Made by a program: the position numbers and the translations under genes. Shown here in pieces: positions 31,746 to 32,734 of a DNA stretch of 32,734 nt; position 1 is the stretch's first letter; every line of letters begins with the position of its first letter. This DNA comes from Syntrophomonadaceae bacterium (GTDB lineage Bacteria; Bacillota; Dethiobacteria; DTU022), in NCBI GenBank assembly GCA_007121075.1, contig SKMK01000019.1, forward strand, positions 1 through 32,734, in the 5' to 3' direction. The notes beneath the pieces are model-generated. The model was given only the letters and a program-made list of their open reading frames with translations, ran no database searches and had not been told where the DNA came from.

Positions 31746-32504
31746 TTATGCTTTTTGTATAACTCCCCTGTTGATACCTGTTAATCTTTCAAGTTGCCTC
31801 AGAGATAAACCTTCGTTTTTTAACTTACTCAGAAAATGATCTCTGCCCTTTTTGTTAAGTTCAAGAATTTCATCCGCCCTGTTAATATTGCATACTCGTT
31901 TAATAATCTTTAAAGCCTCTTGATCGGTAATACGTTTTATTTCTTCTAGATCCATGCATTTCTCTTCTGTATTTTGATTGTTGAAATTAACAAACTCCTT
32001 TAATGCTCTCCCTCTATTGTTGTCAAACACATTTAAAACAAAATCTGTATCAATTAAACTGTCCGGCCTGGTGTAAGCATTATAACTGCTCCATAAGTAA
32101 TGCTCTATTCTTTTTACTAAATTGGCTTTCATTGGATTTTGATGGATATATCTAATGACTGTAAGAAGGTAGGAGTCTTCTTCTACCGGCTCACTCTTGA
32201 ACCTGTCCTGAAATAAATATCCAGCGCGATCATATTTTTTATTATACCAGTAGACAAATTTACCACAGATTCTGCGCATTACCTGTTCCAAAGGTTCATG
32301 TTCAATCTTCATTAGAAGATGAATGTGGTTGCTCATCAAGCAGTAAGCATAAATATGGTAACCGCTTATTTTTTTGTACTGCTGAAGGGTTTGAAGAAAC
32401 TTGTGGCAATCTTCATCTTCGTTAAAAATGACCTGCCGGTTTAAACCTCTCATAATGATATGGTAGATTCCACTTTCGCTTTTTTGGCGGGCTTTTCTGG
32501 GCAA
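31746..32504 (-). CDS. REP-associated tyrosine transposase (RAYT, Y1/IS200-like)
   Basis: Single-strand-DNA HUH nuclease of the TnpA-REP group, which processes REP-type palindromes. The 252-residue protein opens MPRKARQKSESGIYHIIMRGLNRQ, typical of the family. The HUH motif is SNHIHLLM (His60, His62), and the catalytic tyrosine is probably Tyr119 in VIRYIHQNPMKANLV, followed by LWSSYNAY. The C-terminal helix-turn-helix-like end (LSLRQLERLTGINRGVIQ) is also typical. TTG 32504 is chosen because homologues begin MPRKAR and GGAGG lies eight bases upstream; the frame opens three codons earlier at GTG 32513. It is intact and A+T-richer than its neighbours. Flanking inverted repeats suggest an active or recently active unit. 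Confidence 0.92.
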   Translation of the reverse strand: MPRKARQKSESGIYHIIMRGLNRQVIFNEDEDCHKFLQTLQQYKKISGYHIYAYCLMSNHIHLLMKIEHEPLEQVMRRICGKFVYWYNKKYDRAGYLFQDRFKSEPVEEDSYLLTVIRYIHQNPMKANLVKRIEHYLWSSYNAYTRPDSLIDTDFVLNVFDNNRGRALKEFVNFNNQNTEEKCMDLEEIKRITDQEALKIIKRVCNINRADEILELNKKGRDHFLSKLKNEGLSLRQLERLTGINRGVIQKA

Positions 32505-32578
32505 CAACAACACCTCCAGCAGATAATATATATTATATTGGAAACATTATCAATACATGATCCTGGGCAACTGCTGAC

Positions 32579-32734
32579 AATGTTGCCAATACCAACAACC
32601 CCGTCTCCCTGGCACGTCCGCCTGGCAACAGGCACCCCATTAGCAACAGGCAACACCGAAATGTTGTCAACAACCCCGTCCCTTTGGCAACTGCTTTGGC
32701 AACTGCCTTTGGCAACACGTCCCTTTGGCAACAC
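32579..32734. repeat. REP-like repeats, right flank of the transposase
   Basis: The copy at 32660-32691 (AATGTTGTCAACAACCCCGT then CCCTTTGGCAAC) is the reverse complement of the left-flank repeat with one mismatch. A diverged copy lies at 32579-32615. Partial units built on TTTGGCAAC follow to the window end, so the array continues beyond it. Confidence 0.85.

Noticed and set aside
32579-32734. CRISPR array
   Set aside because: The units are unequal, partly overlapping and inverted relative to the left flank, without regular spacers, and belong to a RAYT transposase.
32450-32734. Minus-strand frame running off the right end
   Set aside because: It is translation of the REP-like repeats and overlaps the transposase start.

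Overview
The window looks like a chromosomal segment of a Gram-positive, probably anaerobic (clostridia-like) member of the Bacillota. The grounds are a CodY repressor with its typical helix-turn-helix, AGGAGG-type ribosome binding sites, frequent TTG and GTG starts, sigma-A-like promoters, a LemA/HtpX pair, a UPF0316 protein, VanY-type carboxypeptidase and several lipoproteins with a lipobox. A selenocysteine codon in msrA implies that the cell carries the selenocysteine insertion machinery, which is not in this window. No genus is claimed. Most of the window is ordinary core or near-core chromosome; only the right end (a REP-associated transposase with its repeats) is clearly mobile.

Layout. 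1-460: tRNA-Pro(TGG) with promoter and short tandem repeats. 458-1483: aromatic-acid-exporter-type membrane protein. 1475-2895: rph-rdgB on the minus strand. 3060-4540: lemA-htpX. 4577-8400: minus-strand UPF0316 gene, a possible structured RNA, codY, and larB-larC for the nickel-pincer cofactor. 8719-9555: nucleotide-kinase-like/BON protein. 9639-10724: ttcA, and divergently a 41-residue membrane protein not previously obvious because of its size. 10864-17529: minus-strand run of a cobalamin-type radical SAM protein, two DUF4870 paralogues, a VanY carboxypeptidase, transketolase and a lipoprotein. 17762-18937: an SLC13 transporter remnant and a DUF4097 lipoprotein. 19332-21758: DMT transporter, PLDc_N protein and M28 peptidase. 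22046-23108: a 53-residue protein, tRNA-Val(CAC) and two small hypothetical genes. 23612-28843: msrA, an O-antigen-ligase/TPR protein and a beta-helix lipoprotein. 28927-31644: tRNA-Ala(CGC), an O-methyltransferase and murA. 31659-32734: RAYT transposase flanked by inverted REP-like repeats.

The strongest observation is at 23612-24499. Two apparently separate reading frames join into one MsrA methionine sulfoxide reductase if the TGA at 24185-24187 is read as selenocysteine. The TGA sits exactly at the catalytic cysteine (G-U-F-W-G) and is followed at the right distance by a GCCC-GGTTC-GGGC hairpin that fits a bacterial SECIS. The protein has a lipoprotein signal, so it would be a surface-anchored selenoprotein, and it has no other cysteine after the lipobox. 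Other points of interest are a radical SAM protein with a STAS-like tail, mutually exclusive leader hairpins before the 41-residue membrane protein, a near-palindromic divergent promoter pair, and a structured element next to codY.
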